64,000 nucleotides of DNA from Leptolinea sp. (GCA_012798535.1 JAAZMZ010000009.1:124001-188000); one strand, 5' to 3'; positions 15,806-26,253 are shown, counted from the stretch's first letter. The notes: a model not told the origin generated them from the letters alone. Made by a program: numbers and translations.

Positions 15806-17701
15806 ATGCCTGAGCCTTCAAGGATGGAAAAAATTCGCTATCGGTTTGATAATTTCATGTCCCGGGGAACAATTTCGTTGATCCTTGGACTGGCAGTACT
15901 TTCCATCGTCATCATAACAATTGTGGCAATTGTCGTTGTATCCCTGGGGATCGCTCCAGGTGATGGAGAAAAGATCTCCTTTTTTGAAGCGTTCTGGTTG
16001 AGTCTGATGCGTACACTGGATGCCGGGACGATGGGAGGTGACACAGGCTGGGGATTTCGCATAGCGATGTTTTTTGTCACTATCGGCGGCGTGTTTGTCA
16101 TCAGCACGTTGATCGGTATTCTGACCAGCGGCATCGAAGGAAAAATGGATGAATTACGCAAAGGCCGGTCGCGGGTGATCGAGAAGAATCAGACAGTCAT
16201 CCTTGGATGGTCTGATCAGGTATTCACCATCATACCCGAACTGGTGGAAGCCAATTCCAATCAACCCGACTCGTGTATTGTTATTATGGGGGATTGCGAT
16301 AAAGTGGATATGGAGGATGCGATCCGCGACAAAGTCGGTGATACCGGCAAGACGCGCATCGTCTGTCGATCGGGGAACCCTGTTGATATGACCGACCTGC
16401 AGATCGTATCGCTGAATACCAGCAAATCCATTCTGGTGCTGTCTCCTGAAACTGAGACACCGGATGCGGAGGTCATAAAAACCGTGGTGGCGATCCTGAA
16501 TCTACCTGATCGCCGCCCTGAACCGTATCATATCGTGGCCGAATTGCGTGATCCCAAGAATTATGAAATTGCTCAGATTGTAGGCAAGGAAGAGGTGGAA
16601 TGGATCCAGCTTGGTGGATTGATCTCGCGTATCATAGCCCAGACCTGCCGGCAATCCGGTTTGTCTACTGTTTATACTGAACTGTTGGATTTTGGTGGAG
16701 ACGAGATCTACTTTACCCATCAGCCTTCTCTTGAAGGGAAATCCTATAGAGAAACCCTGAATCGGTTTGACAAGAACGCGATTATGGGAATTGCGCCGGA
16801 GGGTGGAGGAGCCGTTTTGAATCCTCCCATGGATACCGTCCTGAAATCCGGGGATAAATTGATTGTGATCGCCGAGGATGATGACAGAATCTTTCTGAAT
16901 ACCTCCGGCGTGGAATTTGACGAGTCGGTGTTTTCCCGATCGCAGAAGTTGGAAAATACACCGGAAGAAACCCTGATCCTTGGCTGGAACTGGCGCGGAT
17001 GCAATCTTATCCAGGAACTGGATGCGTATGTTCCAGACAAATCAGAAGTACTGATCGTTCACGAGGATGAAGCTACCGAAAAACAAATTCGCGAATTGAA
17101 GCACAACATCAAGCATCAATCCATCAAGATTCTCTCGGGAGACACAACTTCACGCGCCCAATTGGATGATTTGAATCTGGCGGCTTATGACCACATCATC
17201 GTATTGAGCGATTCCGACCGGCTTCCTCCCCAACAGGCGGATTCCAAAACCCTGATGACCTTACTGCATTTGAGGAATATGGCTGAAATCATGCAGCTCG
17301 ATTTCTCCATTGTCAGTGAAATGCAGGACGTTCGTAACCGCAATCTGGCTGAAGTTACCCGTGCGGATGATTTTATCGTAAGCGATAAGCTGGTAAGCTT
17401 AATCATGGCGCAGGTTTCGGAAAACAAAGGTTTGAACGCCGTATTCACGGACCTGTTCGATCCGGAAGGAGCGGAAATCTATTTAAAACCGGCTCACCAT
17501 TATATCCTCCCCGGTAAGGAAGCCAGCTTTGCATCTGTTGTCGAAGCAGCCGCTCGTAAGGGTGAAACCGCCATCGGTTACAAACTGGATGAATTCTCAC
17601 ATGATGTGGGAAAAGGGTATGGCGTTCATGTCAATCCGGCGAAGAGCGAAAAGATCAGATTCAGTGACCTGGATAAAGTCATCGTCCTGGCTGAAAACTG
17701 A
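15806..17701 (+). CDS. CASTOR/POLLUX-like ion channel or transport protein
   Basis: 631 residues from ATG 15806, which has GGGAGG seven bases upstream; the ATG at 15791 lies before that ribosome site. One helix (about 19-50) is followed by a pore-like loop LMRTLDAGTMGGDTGWG and a second helix (about 85-112). Then come two tandem Rossmann-like RCK/TrkA-N-type regions (about 125-380 and 385-631), each beginning with a nucleotide-fold strand (VILGWSDQ; LILGWNWRG). This is the layout of the CASTOR/POLLUX (DMI1) family, known as nuclear calcium/potassium channels in plants and widespread in bacteria with unknown roles. A terminator separates it from the VWA gene, so a link to the ubiquitin-like operon is only positional. 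Confidence 0.85.
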   Translation: MPEPSRMEKIRYRFDNFMSRGTISLILGLAVLSIVIITIVAIVVVSLGIAPGDGEKISFFEAFWLSLMRTLDAGTMGGDTGWGFRIAMFFVTIGGVFVISTLIGILTSGIEGKMDELRKGRSRVIEKNQTVILGWSDQVFTIIPELVEANSNQPDSCIVIMGDCDKVDMEDAIRDKVGDTGKTRIVCRSGNPVDMTDLQIVSLNTSKSILVLSPETETPDAEVIKTVVAILNLPDRRPEPYHIVAELRDPKNYEIAQIVGKEEVEWIQLGGLISRIIAQTCRQSGLSTVYTELLDFGGDEIYFTHQPSLEGKSYRETLNRFDKNAIMGIAPEGGGAVLNPPMDTVLKSGDKLIVIAEDDDRIFLNTSGVEFDESVFSRSQKLENTPEETLILGWNWRGCNLIQELDAYVPDKSEVLIVHEDEATEKQIRELKHNIKHQSIKILSGDTTSRAQLDDLNLAAYDHIIVLSDSDRLPPQQADSKTLMTLLHLRNMAEIMQLDFSIVSEMQDVRNRNLAEVTRADDFIVSDKLVSLIMAQVSENKGLNAVFTDLFDPEGAEIYLKPAHHYILPGKEASFASVVEAAARKGETAIGYKLDEFSHDVGKGYGVHVNPAKSEKIRFSDLDKVIVLAEN

Positions 17702-17730
17702 TCCAATTTAAAGAACAGGCATAATCAAGA

Positions 17731-17755
17731 ACAGACGGGAGTTTTGTCCGTCTGT
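17731..17755 (+). terminator. Terminator hairpin after the channel gene
   Basis: ACAGACGG (17731-17738) pairs with CCGTCTGT (17748-17755), with a 9-nt loop, then AACTCTTTGATTT. It lies between the channel gene and the convergent GGDEF gene. Confidence 0.65.
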
Positions 17756-17822
17756 AACTCTTTGATTTGAATGCCGCATTGCTTCACAAAAAGAAAATGG
17801 TGAATTGTTCCATTCAGGAGAA

Positions 17823-20813
17823 TTACTCATCCCGACAGGCTATCGTGTTTCGCCCGTTTTTCTTGGCTTCATACAACGCTTTATCTGCCAGGTTGAACAA
17901 CTCGGTGATAGTCCGCATCTTCTTCGAATAACTGGCCAGCCCTATGGACGCGGAGAGGCTGATTTCTTTATTATTGATTTCGATAGACAGGCTCTCAATG
18001 GAATGCCGTAATCTTTCGGCGGCTTCTCTGGCGTGATCGATTTGCGTGTCAGGTAATAGAATGGCAAATTCATCGCCTCCATAGCGTGAAACAAGGTCGA
18101 TCTGCCGGAATGTCTTCTTGCAGCAGTCTGCAACTTCTTTAATCACACTATCTCCCGCCGAATGGCCGTATTCATCATTAATCTGTTTCAGAAAGTCGAC
18201 ATCCATCACCAATATGGATAACGGTGCGCTGGTACGCTGGGAACGATGGATTTCCCGCTGACCCAATTCTTCAAAGCCGCGGCGATTGTACAATCCGGTT
18301 AAGATATCAGTAATAGCTATTTGCTGAACTTCAGAATGTAACTGGGCATTTTGGATGGCGACGGTAACCGTATCCGCGAAACTGGTCAACACATGCAGGT
18401 CGCTTTCCAGAAACACATCCGCCTCTGCGGCGCATAATTCGATTACACCGTAGACTGAGTTCTGCCGCATCAGAGGCGCGACCATCCAACTCTTCTGACC
18501 GGTGATTTCCAGTTTCTGCCGTGCGGAATTTGCCAGGTTATCTGCCGTAACGTTATTAAAAATGCATGCCTGCTTTTCATTGATTACTTTTCCGGCCATA
18601 CCTTCATGGCTTCGTATTCGAATGGTAAAAATACGGGGATCTGTAAACCCATACTGCGCCCTGACATTGAACGCCTGTTTATGTGGATCGAGCAAGAAAA
18701 GCAATCCGTTCTGAGCGGATGGAATGGCTTCCACGGCGGTTTTTAAGATGCGTTCGAATACTTCCTGAATATTCAGAGTGGATGTCAAAGCCGCGGTGGC
18801 TTCCCGCAGGTTTTCGGCTTCCTTTGCCCGAAGATTGGCTTTTAAAATGGATAGATTCTTCGCCACGGCAAGAGCAACCTGGTCAATCACCAGCCTGAAA
18901 AATGAAATTTCATGATTTGCGAAGGAACGTGGAGAGAAGTAGCCCAGAGTGGCCGATCCCAGATGAATTCCATCGGCAAAAAGCGGATGGAGCAGATAGG
19001 CTTTGAATGGATTATATGACCGTGATTCGGGTATGGATGAATGGATCGTATCATCTGTGACAATAAGATCCGAAAAACCACCCAGCCTCTGACTTAGACC
19101 GGGATCGGCTATTATGGCGGTCATTGTTTTGTTAATCTCTTCATTTACAGTAACAACATACCCGGTGGTGTATTTTCTAAGGATTTCATGCGACAGACAA
19201 ATCATAATCCCATCCGGCATCAGAGTTTCTAAAAGAATGTTTGCCTGGTTGGTTAATATTTCCTTCAAATCACTGGTTTGTAGAGATATCCGGGTAAGGC
19301 GGTTGACCAGCGTGTTCTCGAACTCACGTTTCTGCAGACGTTCGATCAGTCTGGTATTTTCCATGGCAATGGCCGCTCTTTTTGCATACGTCAGCAGTAC
19401 TTTCCGTGCGTCTTCTTTGAATCCATCGATTTCCGGACTTTCAAGATTTAGAACACCGATTACATCTTTATCAACCAGAAAAGGTATGTCAAATTCCGAT
19501 CTGGTAAAATCCGAATTCTTAACATACCTGGGATCTTTAGTGACATCGGGAGTGTAAACTGGTTTTTTTTCTCTGATGGCTGCGGAAGTCAATCCCTGTT
19601 CATCGGAAAAAGTGGATACCGGATACGAAGGATAACCAGCCTGAGCAATCCGGATCAATCTTCTATTCGCCTCATCAATCATCAGAATGGCGACATGCGC
19701 TGTGGAGAAATCCTGGTGAACTGTCTGGATGATCTGTCTGGCGAGTGTGTTGAAATCGGTGCTGGAACTCAAAAGGGCGGTGGCCGCTTTGAACAAAGCG
19801 GACGATTCTCTGGCTTTATCTTCCAATGCACGGAATAGATTGGCATTTGAGATGGCTGTGGCAGCCAGGTCAGCGAAAGCCTGCATGCGTTTGGCATCAT
19901 CTTCTTTAAAAAATCCTGGAGTGCCGCTATCAAGGTTGATCACCCCAATAACTTCCCCTTTGACCCGCAGTGGGACACCAATATAGGATTTCAGCCAGTT
20001 AAATTCAGGTGCGGTATGCCACCCCGGATATTTTCGAGTATCCGGAATGACTATTGGGAGACCGGTTTGCCTCATTTGAACAATGGTCGAAAAGTCATTC
20101 AATGATGTCGAAAATGTATTTATAAAATGACTAATTTCATCAGTTTTATACCCTCGTGCTCGCACGACTCTGACCGTTTCATTTTCGACCAGCATAATAT
20201 TGGTGGAATCATGCGCCAATACCTGGTTAGCCAATTCCAGAATTTGATCCAGGACATCATCCAGATTCAGGGAACTGCTCAATAACTCCGCGGAATGGAT
20301 CAAGGCGTTAGCCAGTTTACGCTCACTGGCTTCTGCGAGACGCATCTCCTCCTGATCGGAGATATCTCTGGTAAGGATCAGGCAATAGGCCGGTTTCCCG
20401 GTTTTATCTTTGATCAATCCAGCGTTCAACTCAAGATGGAATTGAGAGCCATCTTTTCTAATCCCACCGACCTTCATGTTTCGGATTGATTTTGTTGTCT
20501 GGATATTTGATATCTCAACGGCCAGCTTCTTGCGATCACCGGCCGCTATGATCTGTTCCCGACGAATTTTGCTTTGAACAAACTCTTGAGAGGTGTATCC
20601 ATGCAATGCTGCGGCAACTTTATTGGAGTATATGAAGTCTCCATCGATATCCTGGATCACAATTCCCAGCGGCAGCGTATCGAGCAACTTTAGCAGACTG
20701 CTGTTGTTCTCTTTATCAAGAATGAGATCAGCCAATCTTTGAATATCCAGACCAGTATCTGGATATTCATTCTTGCTTTTTGATGGGGTATGCTTTTTCG
20801 ATACAGTAGACAT
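17823..20813 (-). CDS. Multi-sensor diguanylate cyclase (PAS, four GAF, GGDEF)
   Basis: 996 residues with no obvious membrane segment. One PAS domain (about 38-160) precedes four GAF-like domains (about 170-335, 340-500, 505-670, 675-840). The catalytic GGDEF domain ends the chain, with an intact GGDEF motif at 912-916 and an RxxD inhibition site (R903-D906) five residues before it. It should make c-di-GMP from GTP and be feedback-inhibited. No c-di-GMP hydrolase is apparent nearby. The long array of GAF domains suggests integration of several small-molecule signals, none of which can be named. Confidence 0.92.
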   Translation of the reverse strand: MSTVSKKHTPSKSKNEYPDTGLDIQRLADLILDKENNSSLLKLLDTLPLGIVIQDIDGDFIYSNKVAAALHGYTSQEFVQSKIRREQIIAAGDRKKLAVEISNIQTTKSIRNMKVGGIRKDGSQFHLELNAGLIKDKTGKPAYCLILTRDISDQEEMRLAEASERKLANALIHSAELLSSSLNLDDVLDQILELANQVLAHDSTNIMLVENETVRVVRARGYKTDEISHFINTFSTSLNDFSTIVQMRQTGLPIVIPDTRKYPGWHTAPEFNWLKSYIGVPLRVKGEVIGVINLDSGTPGFFKEDDAKRMQAFADLAATAISNANLFRALEDKARESSALFKAATALLSSSTDFNTLARQIIQTVHQDFSTAHVAILMIDEANRRLIRIAQAGYPSYPVSTFSDEQGLTSAAIREKKPVYTPDVTKDPRYVKNSDFTRSEFDIPFLVDKDVIGVLNLESPEIDGFKEDARKVLLTYAKRAAIAMENTRLIERLQKREFENTLVNRLTRISLQTSDLKEILTNQANILLETLMPDGIMICLSHEILRKYTTGYVVTVNEEINKTMTAIIADPGLSQRLGGFSDLIVTDDTIHSSIPESRSYNPFKAYLLHPLFADGIHLGSATLGYFSPRSFANHEISFFRLVIDQVALAVAKNLSILKANLRAKEAENLREATAALTSTLNIQEVFERILKTAVEAIPSAQNGLLFLLDPHKQAFNVRAQYGFTDPRIFTIRIRSHEGMAGKVINEKQACIFNNVTADNLANSARQKLEITGQKSWMVAPLMRQNSVYGVIELCAAEADVFLESDLHVLTSFADTVTVAIQNAQLHSEVQQIAITDILTGLYNRRGFEELGQREIHRSQRTSAPLSILVMDVDFLKQINDEYGHSAGDSVIKEVADCCKKTFRQIDLVSRYGGDEFAILLPDTQIDHAREAAERLRHSIESLSIEINNKEISLSASIGLASYSKKMRTITELFNLADKALYEAKKNGRNTIACRDE

Positions 20814-20909
20814 GATCTACTCTAGTAAACCGACGATAATTGAGAAACCAATATCAATAGATCCTTCCATTCATAATTTTATAGAATTTATCCAAAAATA
20901 TCAAAAGGG

Positions 20910-22721
20910 TCAATTTATGCCCACAAGAGGATTGTACGACTCACTCTTCTGAACACGAAACTGCCGGGTGTACAGTTTGAAGTACTTTCCGCCTTTTCGC
21001 AAGAGGTCGGTGTGGGTGCCATTTTCAACAATCCTGCCATTTTCGATCACCAGAATGCGGTCTGCCTGTTTTATGGTTGATAGGCGGTGCGCAATGATGA
21101 AGCTGGTGCGTCCTTTCATCATGGCTTCCATCCCTTTTTGGATTTGTGCCTCGGTAAGTGTATCAACCGAACTGGTGGCTTCATCCATTACAAAGATCTC
21201 CGGCTGCGCGAGAATCGCCCGCGCCAGGCTGATCAACTGTTTTTGTCCGACAGATAGCATCCCGCCGCCTTCGCCGACAGACTCGTCATAGGCATGGGGG
21301 AGTTTTTCGATGAAATCAGAAGCACCCGCCAGCCTGGCGGCTGTCTCAATTTCATCATGGGTGGCATCCAGTTTGCCATAACGGATGTTCTCTTCTATCG
21401 TTCCCGAAAACAGGTGAGGAGTTTGCAAGACCACGCCGATACGCGATTGAATGGCGTAAAGTGAATAATCGCGGTAATCGCAGCAGCCGATTTTAATTGA
21501 ACCTGAGGTGGGTTCATAGAACCGGCAGAGTAGATTGACAATCGTGGTTTTTCCGCCTCCAGTGGGCCCGACCAGAGCTATAGTCTCACCGCGTTTGACT
21601 GTCAGCGAGAAGTTTTTCAACACCGGATTGCCGTCATCATAATTAAATGTGACGTTATCGAAGTGAATATCCCCGGAAAGCCTGCCGGGATCGAAAGCAT
21701 GCGCCGTGTCTGTGATTTCCGGCACGGCATCCACCAATGAGAAGATGCGTTCCGCGGATGCGATGGATTGTTGAATTTCAGCGTAAACCCGTGCCAGGTC
21801 TTGAACCGGCCACATCATCATGGTGATATAAGAGATGAATGCTTGGATACTGCCGATACTTAACCCGCCGTTTATATATGTGGCGCCGGTATACCAGACA
21901 ACAGATGCCGCGGCCACCGCGGAGATGATTTGAACGGTCGGCAGGAAGAGGGCGCTCAACCAGGCTGCCCGATAACTTGCCTGGTAAATATCCCCTGAAA
22001 GCCGGCTGAATTCGCTCAAGTTTTCTTTTTCACGCCCCAGTGATTTGATCACCCTGACACCGGTGATGGTTTCGTTAAAGGCTCCGGTGATCTTCGAGTT
22101 CAACTTGCGTACCCTGCGGAAATAATGCAGAATCCGTTTGCGGAATTGAATGGCTACAAAGACTAGTATCGGGATGAGTACGAGAACGATCAAAGCCATT
22201 TGCCAGTTGATGATGAACATGAAGAATAATGAGGACACAATGTTCATCACCGCCCAGGTTGTATCCACCAATCCCCAGGTGACCAGATCTGCCACCCGGT
22301 CAGAATCGGAGGTGACGCGTGACATGATCCAACCCACCGGCGTTTTGCTGTAATATGACAGCGAAAGATCCTGCAGGTGATTGAACATGGCGCGCCGCAG
22401 ATCATAACGAACGCGTTCTCCCAGAATTCCGGCCAGGTAGATGAAAGAAAAGACCATCAAAGCCTGAAAAAGAGTTAATCCGCCATACAGATAAAAAAGG
22501 TTAACCAGTGCCTGACTATCTTTTTTCACGATCCCCGTATCGATGATCTGCTTTCCCAGATAGGTGAAGAAAGCGTCCAGGCTCGAAACCAGCAGAATGG
22601 TGATCAGGAATCCGGTCACCCATTTCCAATGCGGTCGGATCAGATCCAGGATGCGGTGGAAGGTCTTCCCGCTGAAGCGGGTTTCAAAATCCTCTTCTTC
22701 AAAAACTTCAATCTCTGACAC
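20910..22721 (-). CDS. ABC exporter half-transporter, catalytically competent subunit
   Basis: 603 residues. Six transmembrane helices (about 35-320) are followed by an ABC ATPase (about 345-590) with Walker A GPTGGGKTT, a variant signature LSVGQKQ, Walker B IFVMDEATSSVD with the catalytic Glu, and the switch His in IAHRLST. It starts 14 bp inside the end of the preceding half-transporter. The intact Glu here and the altered signature fit the consensus subunit of a heterodimeric exporter such as TM287/288. The substrate is unknown (lipid or multidrug). Confidence 0.93.
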   Translation of the reverse strand: MSEIEVFEEEDFETRFSGKTFHRILDLIRPHWKWVTGFLITILLVSSLDAFFTYLGKQIIDTGIVKKDSQALVNLFYLYGGLTLFQALMVFSFIYLAGILGERVRYDLRRAMFNHLQDLSLSYYSKTPVGWIMSRVTSDSDRVADLVTWGLVDTTWAVMNIVSSLFFMFIINWQMALIVLVLIPILVFVAIQFRKRILHYFRRVRKLNSKITGAFNETITGVRVIKSLGREKENLSEFSRLSGDIYQASYRAAWLSALFLPTVQIISAVAAASVVWYTGATYINGGLSIGSIQAFISYITMMMWPVQDLARVYAEIQQSIASAERIFSLVDAVPEITDTAHAFDPGRLSGDIHFDNVTFNYDDGNPVLKNFSLTVKRGETIALVGPTGGGKTTIVNLLCRFYEPTSGSIKIGCCDYRDYSLYAIQSRIGVVLQTPHLFSGTIEENIRYGKLDATHDEIETAARLAGASDFIEKLPHAYDESVGEGGGMLSVGQKQLISLARAILAQPEIFVMDEATSSVDTLTEAQIQKGMEAMMKGRTSFIIAHRLSTIKQADRILVIENGRIVENGTHTDLLRKGGKYFKLYTRQFRVQKSESYNPLVGIN

Positions 22722-24522
22722 TGGCTATCTCACTTTGTAATTCTTCTTCAATCCGCGTTTGAATGTCGAAAATCTGGCGGTACATCCCCGGCTGCCTTAG
22801 TAAACCGGTGTGTTTGCCCCGCTGAATGATTCGTCCTCTGTCCATCACGAGGATCAGATCTGCCGATTGGATACTCTGGATGCGATGCGCAATAATAAAA
22901 GTCGTGCGATTCTTCATCAAAGCCTGCAATGCAGTTCGGATTTCCACTTCGGTTTCCGTATCCACAGAAGATGTGGAATCATCCAGGATCAATATGCGTG
23001 GATTTTTCAATAATGTGCGGGCGATTGCAATACGCTGTTTCTGTCCACCGGATAAGGTGACGCCTTTCTCACCGACAATGGTCTTATACCCTTCCGGGAA
23101 GGTAAGGATGACATCATGAATGGCTGCTGCCCGGGCAGCAGCTTCGATCTCATCCTGCGTAATGGAACGATCCACCCCGTAGCAGATATTTTCCTCAATG
23201 GAACGACTGAATAAGAAAGGCTCCTGTTCCACAATCCCGATCTGGCTGCGCAGCCAGCGCCGTGAAAGCGTGTTCAATTCCTGCCGGTCTAGATAGATAT
23301 GCCCGCCGGTGTATTCATAGAAGCGCGGCAGCAGATTGACCAGAGTTGTCTTTCCGGAACCGGTGGAACCCAGAAGCGCGATTACCTGACCGGATTTGAC
23401 GTTTAAACTGATGTTTTCGAGAGCGGCCGTGCCATCGCTGTAAACAAAGCCCACATCTTCAAATTGCAGGTCTCCATGAGCAGATGTCTCCACCGGCACG
23501 ATTCCATCATCCAGGGGTTCTCTTTCCTGCTTTATGATCTCCATCACACGGCCATAGGAAACGAGCCCGGTGGACATCTGGACGATCAAACGTCCTAGAT
23601 TGCGCATGGGGAAAATGATCCACACAATGAGTCCGCAGTACGCCAAATAAGTTCCCAGGCTAATCTCGCCATTAATCGTCATGGTCGCGCCGGTGTAGTA
23701 TCCGAATAAAATCTGTGCTGTGCAGATCACATCAGTAACCGGCCAGAAATAGGAGTTCAGAAGCAGCAGGCGTTTTCCCCGGATGAATTTTTCTAGATTA
23801 TGCGTTTCGAACTTTTGTTTTTCAAAATCCTGCCGGGCAAAAGCTTTGACGACGCGCACACCTGTCAGGTTTTCCTGCAGAGTGGTGGAGAGGACGGCTT
23901 CCTGCTCCTGATAGGCTTCGTAGGCCTTGGATATGAACTGGAAGAAGATGATCGAAATAACTACGATGATCGGGATGACAATCACCGATTTCCAGGCAAG
24001 GGAAGCATTGAGGTTCAATAAGGCGATGAAGTTCACCACAAAAAGCAGAATAATACGTCCCACACTGATGGCCTGATCGGCAAAGAAACGACGCAGAGCA
24101 TCAACATCTGAAGTGGAGCGTTGGATCAATTCACCGGTCTGCATGCTATCGTGGTAGGTGAAGGTCAGGTGCTGGATGTGATCGAAGAGGTAATTTCGTA
24201 GCCGGCGGGTGATTCCTTCCGCAGTCCGCGCGGCAAAAGAGCCAGACAGGAAGGTAAATCCACCTTCCAAAGCAGCCAGTCCCAGAAAACCGGCTGCCAG
24301 TACAGGCAGGGCTACCGGGCTGGAACCGGATAGATAGGTATCCACAAAGTACCGCAACAAAAAGTATGTAGCCGTCTTAGCCAGGGCGGCAAATCCCTGA
24401 CCCAGAGTGGCAATCAGGTAAGTCAACCGGTAACCGGTCATAAGGCGCCACAGGCCTTGCAGACGATTGTTGGAAACGGCCTTTTTCAGGTCGAAAGATG
24501 AAGTGGTGTTGTTAATTTTCAC
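22708..24522 (-). CDS. ABC exporter half-transporter, degenerate-site subunit
   Basis: 604 residues. Six transmembrane helices (about 35-325) are followed by an ABC domain with Walker A GSTGSGKTT, perfect signature LSGGQKQR and Walker B ILILDDSTSSVD. The catalytic Glu is replaced by Asp, the hallmark of the degenerate site of heterodimeric type IV exporters. Together with the next gene (14-bp overlap) it forms one transporter with one active and one weak ATP site. Divergent from the MBL hydrolase gene. Confidence 0.93.
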   Translation of the reverse strand: MKINNTTSSFDLKKAVSNNRLQGLWRLMTGYRLTYLIATLGQGFAALAKTATYFLLRYFVDTYLSGSSPVALPVLAAGFLGLAALEGGFTFLSGSFAARTAEGITRRLRNYLFDHIQHLTFTYHDSMQTGELIQRSTSDVDALRRFFADQAISVGRIILLFVVNFIALLNLNASLAWKSVIVIPIIVVISIIFFQFISKAYEAYQEQEAVLSTTLQENLTGVRVVKAFARQDFEKQKFETHNLEKFIRGKRLLLLNSYFWPVTDVICTAQILFGYYTGATMTINGEISLGTYLAYCGLIVWIIFPMRNLGRLIVQMSTGLVSYGRVMEIIKQEREPLDDGIVPVETSAHGDLQFEDVGFVYSDGTAALENISLNVKSGQVIALLGSTGSGKTTLVNLLPRFYEYTGGHIYLDRQELNTLSRRWLRSQIGIVEQEPFLFSRSIEENICYGVDRSITQDEIEAAARAAAIHDVILTFPEGYKTIVGEKGVTLSGGQKQRIAIARTLLKNPRILILDDSTSSVDTETEVEIRTALQALMKNRTTFIIAHRIQSIQSADLILVMDRGRIIQRGKHTGLLRQPGMYRQIFDIQTRIEEELQSEIASVRD

Positions 24523-24669
24523 TGTAAGTCCAAGGTTCTATCCACTGGTTAATTCGACAAGACCGTAATTCTACTCCAACCATTATTAAATTTTAGTTCC
24601 CGCCACTGGTTCGGATTGTTGAAAACCCATGAACCAGGTTTGACTGATAAAATTATCCATGAGATAGAC

Positions 24670-25362
24670 ATGAAAAAAATCCTTGATAGCCTTTATATGA
24701 TCAGCGGTATTGGTGAAGCTGCAGTTTTTGTTATCGATAAGCAGGACGGATATTGCCTGATCGATACTGGCATATTTAAACGAACCAATCAACTCATAAG
24801 CATACTTGAATCCAATGGGCACCCGGTCAATAAACTGCGAACCATCTACCTGACTCATTGCCACTGTGATCATATTGGTGGAACAGCAGAATTGGTTAAA
24901 TCTTCCGGAGCGCAGGTGGCTGCCCACAGTGGAGATATTCCTTTTATTCTTCAAGAAAAAGTGATTTCAGGGCCCTATCATGACATGATGATTCAGGAAC
25001 AAAGAGTCATGAAACAGTTTGACTGTGTTGTGTCAAGGGTTGATATCACCTGCCATGATGAGGAGAATATTCAAATCCTGGGCGGGCTTAAGGTGATCAA
25101 CGTACCCGGTCACACGCCGGGAAGCATGGCTTTGTATCAGCCTGATAAGAAGATCATGTTCTTCGGAGATGTCATTCGCAATCATCCAAAACGTGGTCTG
25201 GTAGTTGGCATACCTGAGCGCTTCAATGTAGACACGGAGCAGGTCAAAGTTGATGCTGCCAGATTGCTGGATTACCCGATCGAATACGCATTATTCAGCC
25301 ATGGTGATCCGATCATTGGTAACGCCAGTGCCGTCATTCAAAAAACCATCCACCTGCATTGA
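24670..25362 (+). CDS. Metallo-beta-lactamase-fold hydrolase (glyoxalase II-like)
   Basis: 230 residues from ATG 24670; the longer reading from a TTG at 24616 lacks family homology at its head. The HxHxDH motif is present as H63, H65, D67 and H68 (LTHCHCDHIGG). Later ligands are in VPGHTPGS, FFGDV and LFSHGDPI. This is a small single-domain MBL hydrolase of the GloB/YflN kind, probably a thioester or lactone hydrolase. The exact substrate is unknown. It lies 31 bp before the PP-loop ATPase gene. Confidence 0.85.
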   Translation: MKKILDSLYMISGIGEAAVFVIDKQDGYCLIDTGIFKRTNQLISILESNGHPVNKLRTIYLTHCHCDHIGGTAELVKSSGAQVAAHSGDIPFILQEKVISGPYHDMMIQEQRVMKQFDCVVSRVDITCHDEENIQILGGLKVINVPGHTPGSMALYQPDKKIMFFGDVIRNHPKRGLVVGIPERFNVDTEQVKVDAARLLDYPIEYALFSHGDPIIGNASAVIQKTIHLH

Positions 25363-25393
25363 GCGAGAGATGATATCTTGAGAGGGAAAACCA

Positions 25394-26080
25394 GTGACAG
25401 ATGCCCGGTTGGAAATGCTTAAAGACCGTCCATTCTTCTGTTCGTGGAGCGGCGGCAAAGATTCCTGTCTGGCATTGTACAGGGCGATTCAACAGGGCGG
25501 CAGACCTTGTACGCTGCTCACCATGCTCTCTGAAGATGGCCTGACCACACATTCACACGGATTACCGCGTCAGTTGATCGAAGAACAGGCTGAATGCCTG
25601 AGTATGAACACTGTCTTTCGGCACGCATCCTGGCAGCAATACGAAGAGGAATTTATTTCAGCTCTCCGGGAGATCAAACAGGCCGGCATCGATGTGGGTG
25701 TGTTCGGAGATATCGATCTTGACGAACACCGGGACTGGGTTCTGCGAGTATGCATCTCCGAGGGAATAACACCCGTTCATCCTCTCTGGAAGCAAGACCG
25801 ACGGGGGTTGCTGGAAGAATTCATTGACCTGGGTTTCACAGCGCAGGTGATTGTGGTCAATGAGAAAATGCTGGACCGGCAGTTTCTTGGGCAATTCATT
25901 ACGAAATGGACGATCACCGGCATGGAGAAGGCCGGTATCGATCCGGCGGGTGAACTGGGAGAGTATCATACGGTTGTCACGAATGGCCCGATCTTTTCCC
26001 ATGAGGTGAAAATTCACCCAGAGGAGACCGTTTTTCGGGAAGGGTACTGGTACCGGAAGGTTCGCCTGAGAGAATCCTGA
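25394..26080 (+). CDS. PP-loop ATPase of the Dph6/ATP_bind_4 family
   Basis: 228 residues. The pyrophosphatase loop SGGKDS is at residues 19-24, and the family features GDIDLDEHRDWVLRVC and EYHTVVTNGPIF are present. Eukaryotic Dph6 amidates diphthine; bacterial members have no diphthamide and probably amidate or adenylate another substrate. The start is a GTG with GGGA eight bases upstream, and an ATG at 25418 would give 220 residues. It probably shares a transcript with the MBL hydrolase. Confidence 0.85.
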   Translation: MTDARLEMLKDRPFFCSWSGGKDSCLALYRAIQQGGRPCTLLTMLSEDGLTTHSHGLPRQLIEEQAECLSMNTVFRHASWQQYEEEFISALREIKQAGIDVGVFGDIDLDEHRDWVLRVCISEGITPVHPLWKQDRRGLLEEFIDLGFTAQVIVVNEKMLDRQFLGQFITKWTITGMEKAGIDPAGELGEYHTVVTNGPIFSHEVKIHPEETVFREGYWYRKVRLRES

Positions 26081-26152
26081 TAATTCATTGACAGGGATAT
26101 TCAGAGGCAATGGTTTTCAAGACTGAAAATAAAAGAGTAAGCAGATAATCTG

Positions 26153-26180
26153 GTGACAGTTATCTGTGCTACAGTATATA
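26153..26180 (+). promoter_or_regulatory. Possible promoter of the lipoprotein gene
   Basis: GTGACA (26153-26158) and TATATA (26175-26180) with 16-bp spacing, about 75 bp before the start codon. It is a moderate match only. Confidence 0.4.
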
Positions 26181-26253
26181 GAAGGTTGCCAGCAGTAATA
26201 TCTTCACAATCCACCCCGAACAGGCGCATAAGTATCAAGTTCCAGGAGGGAAG

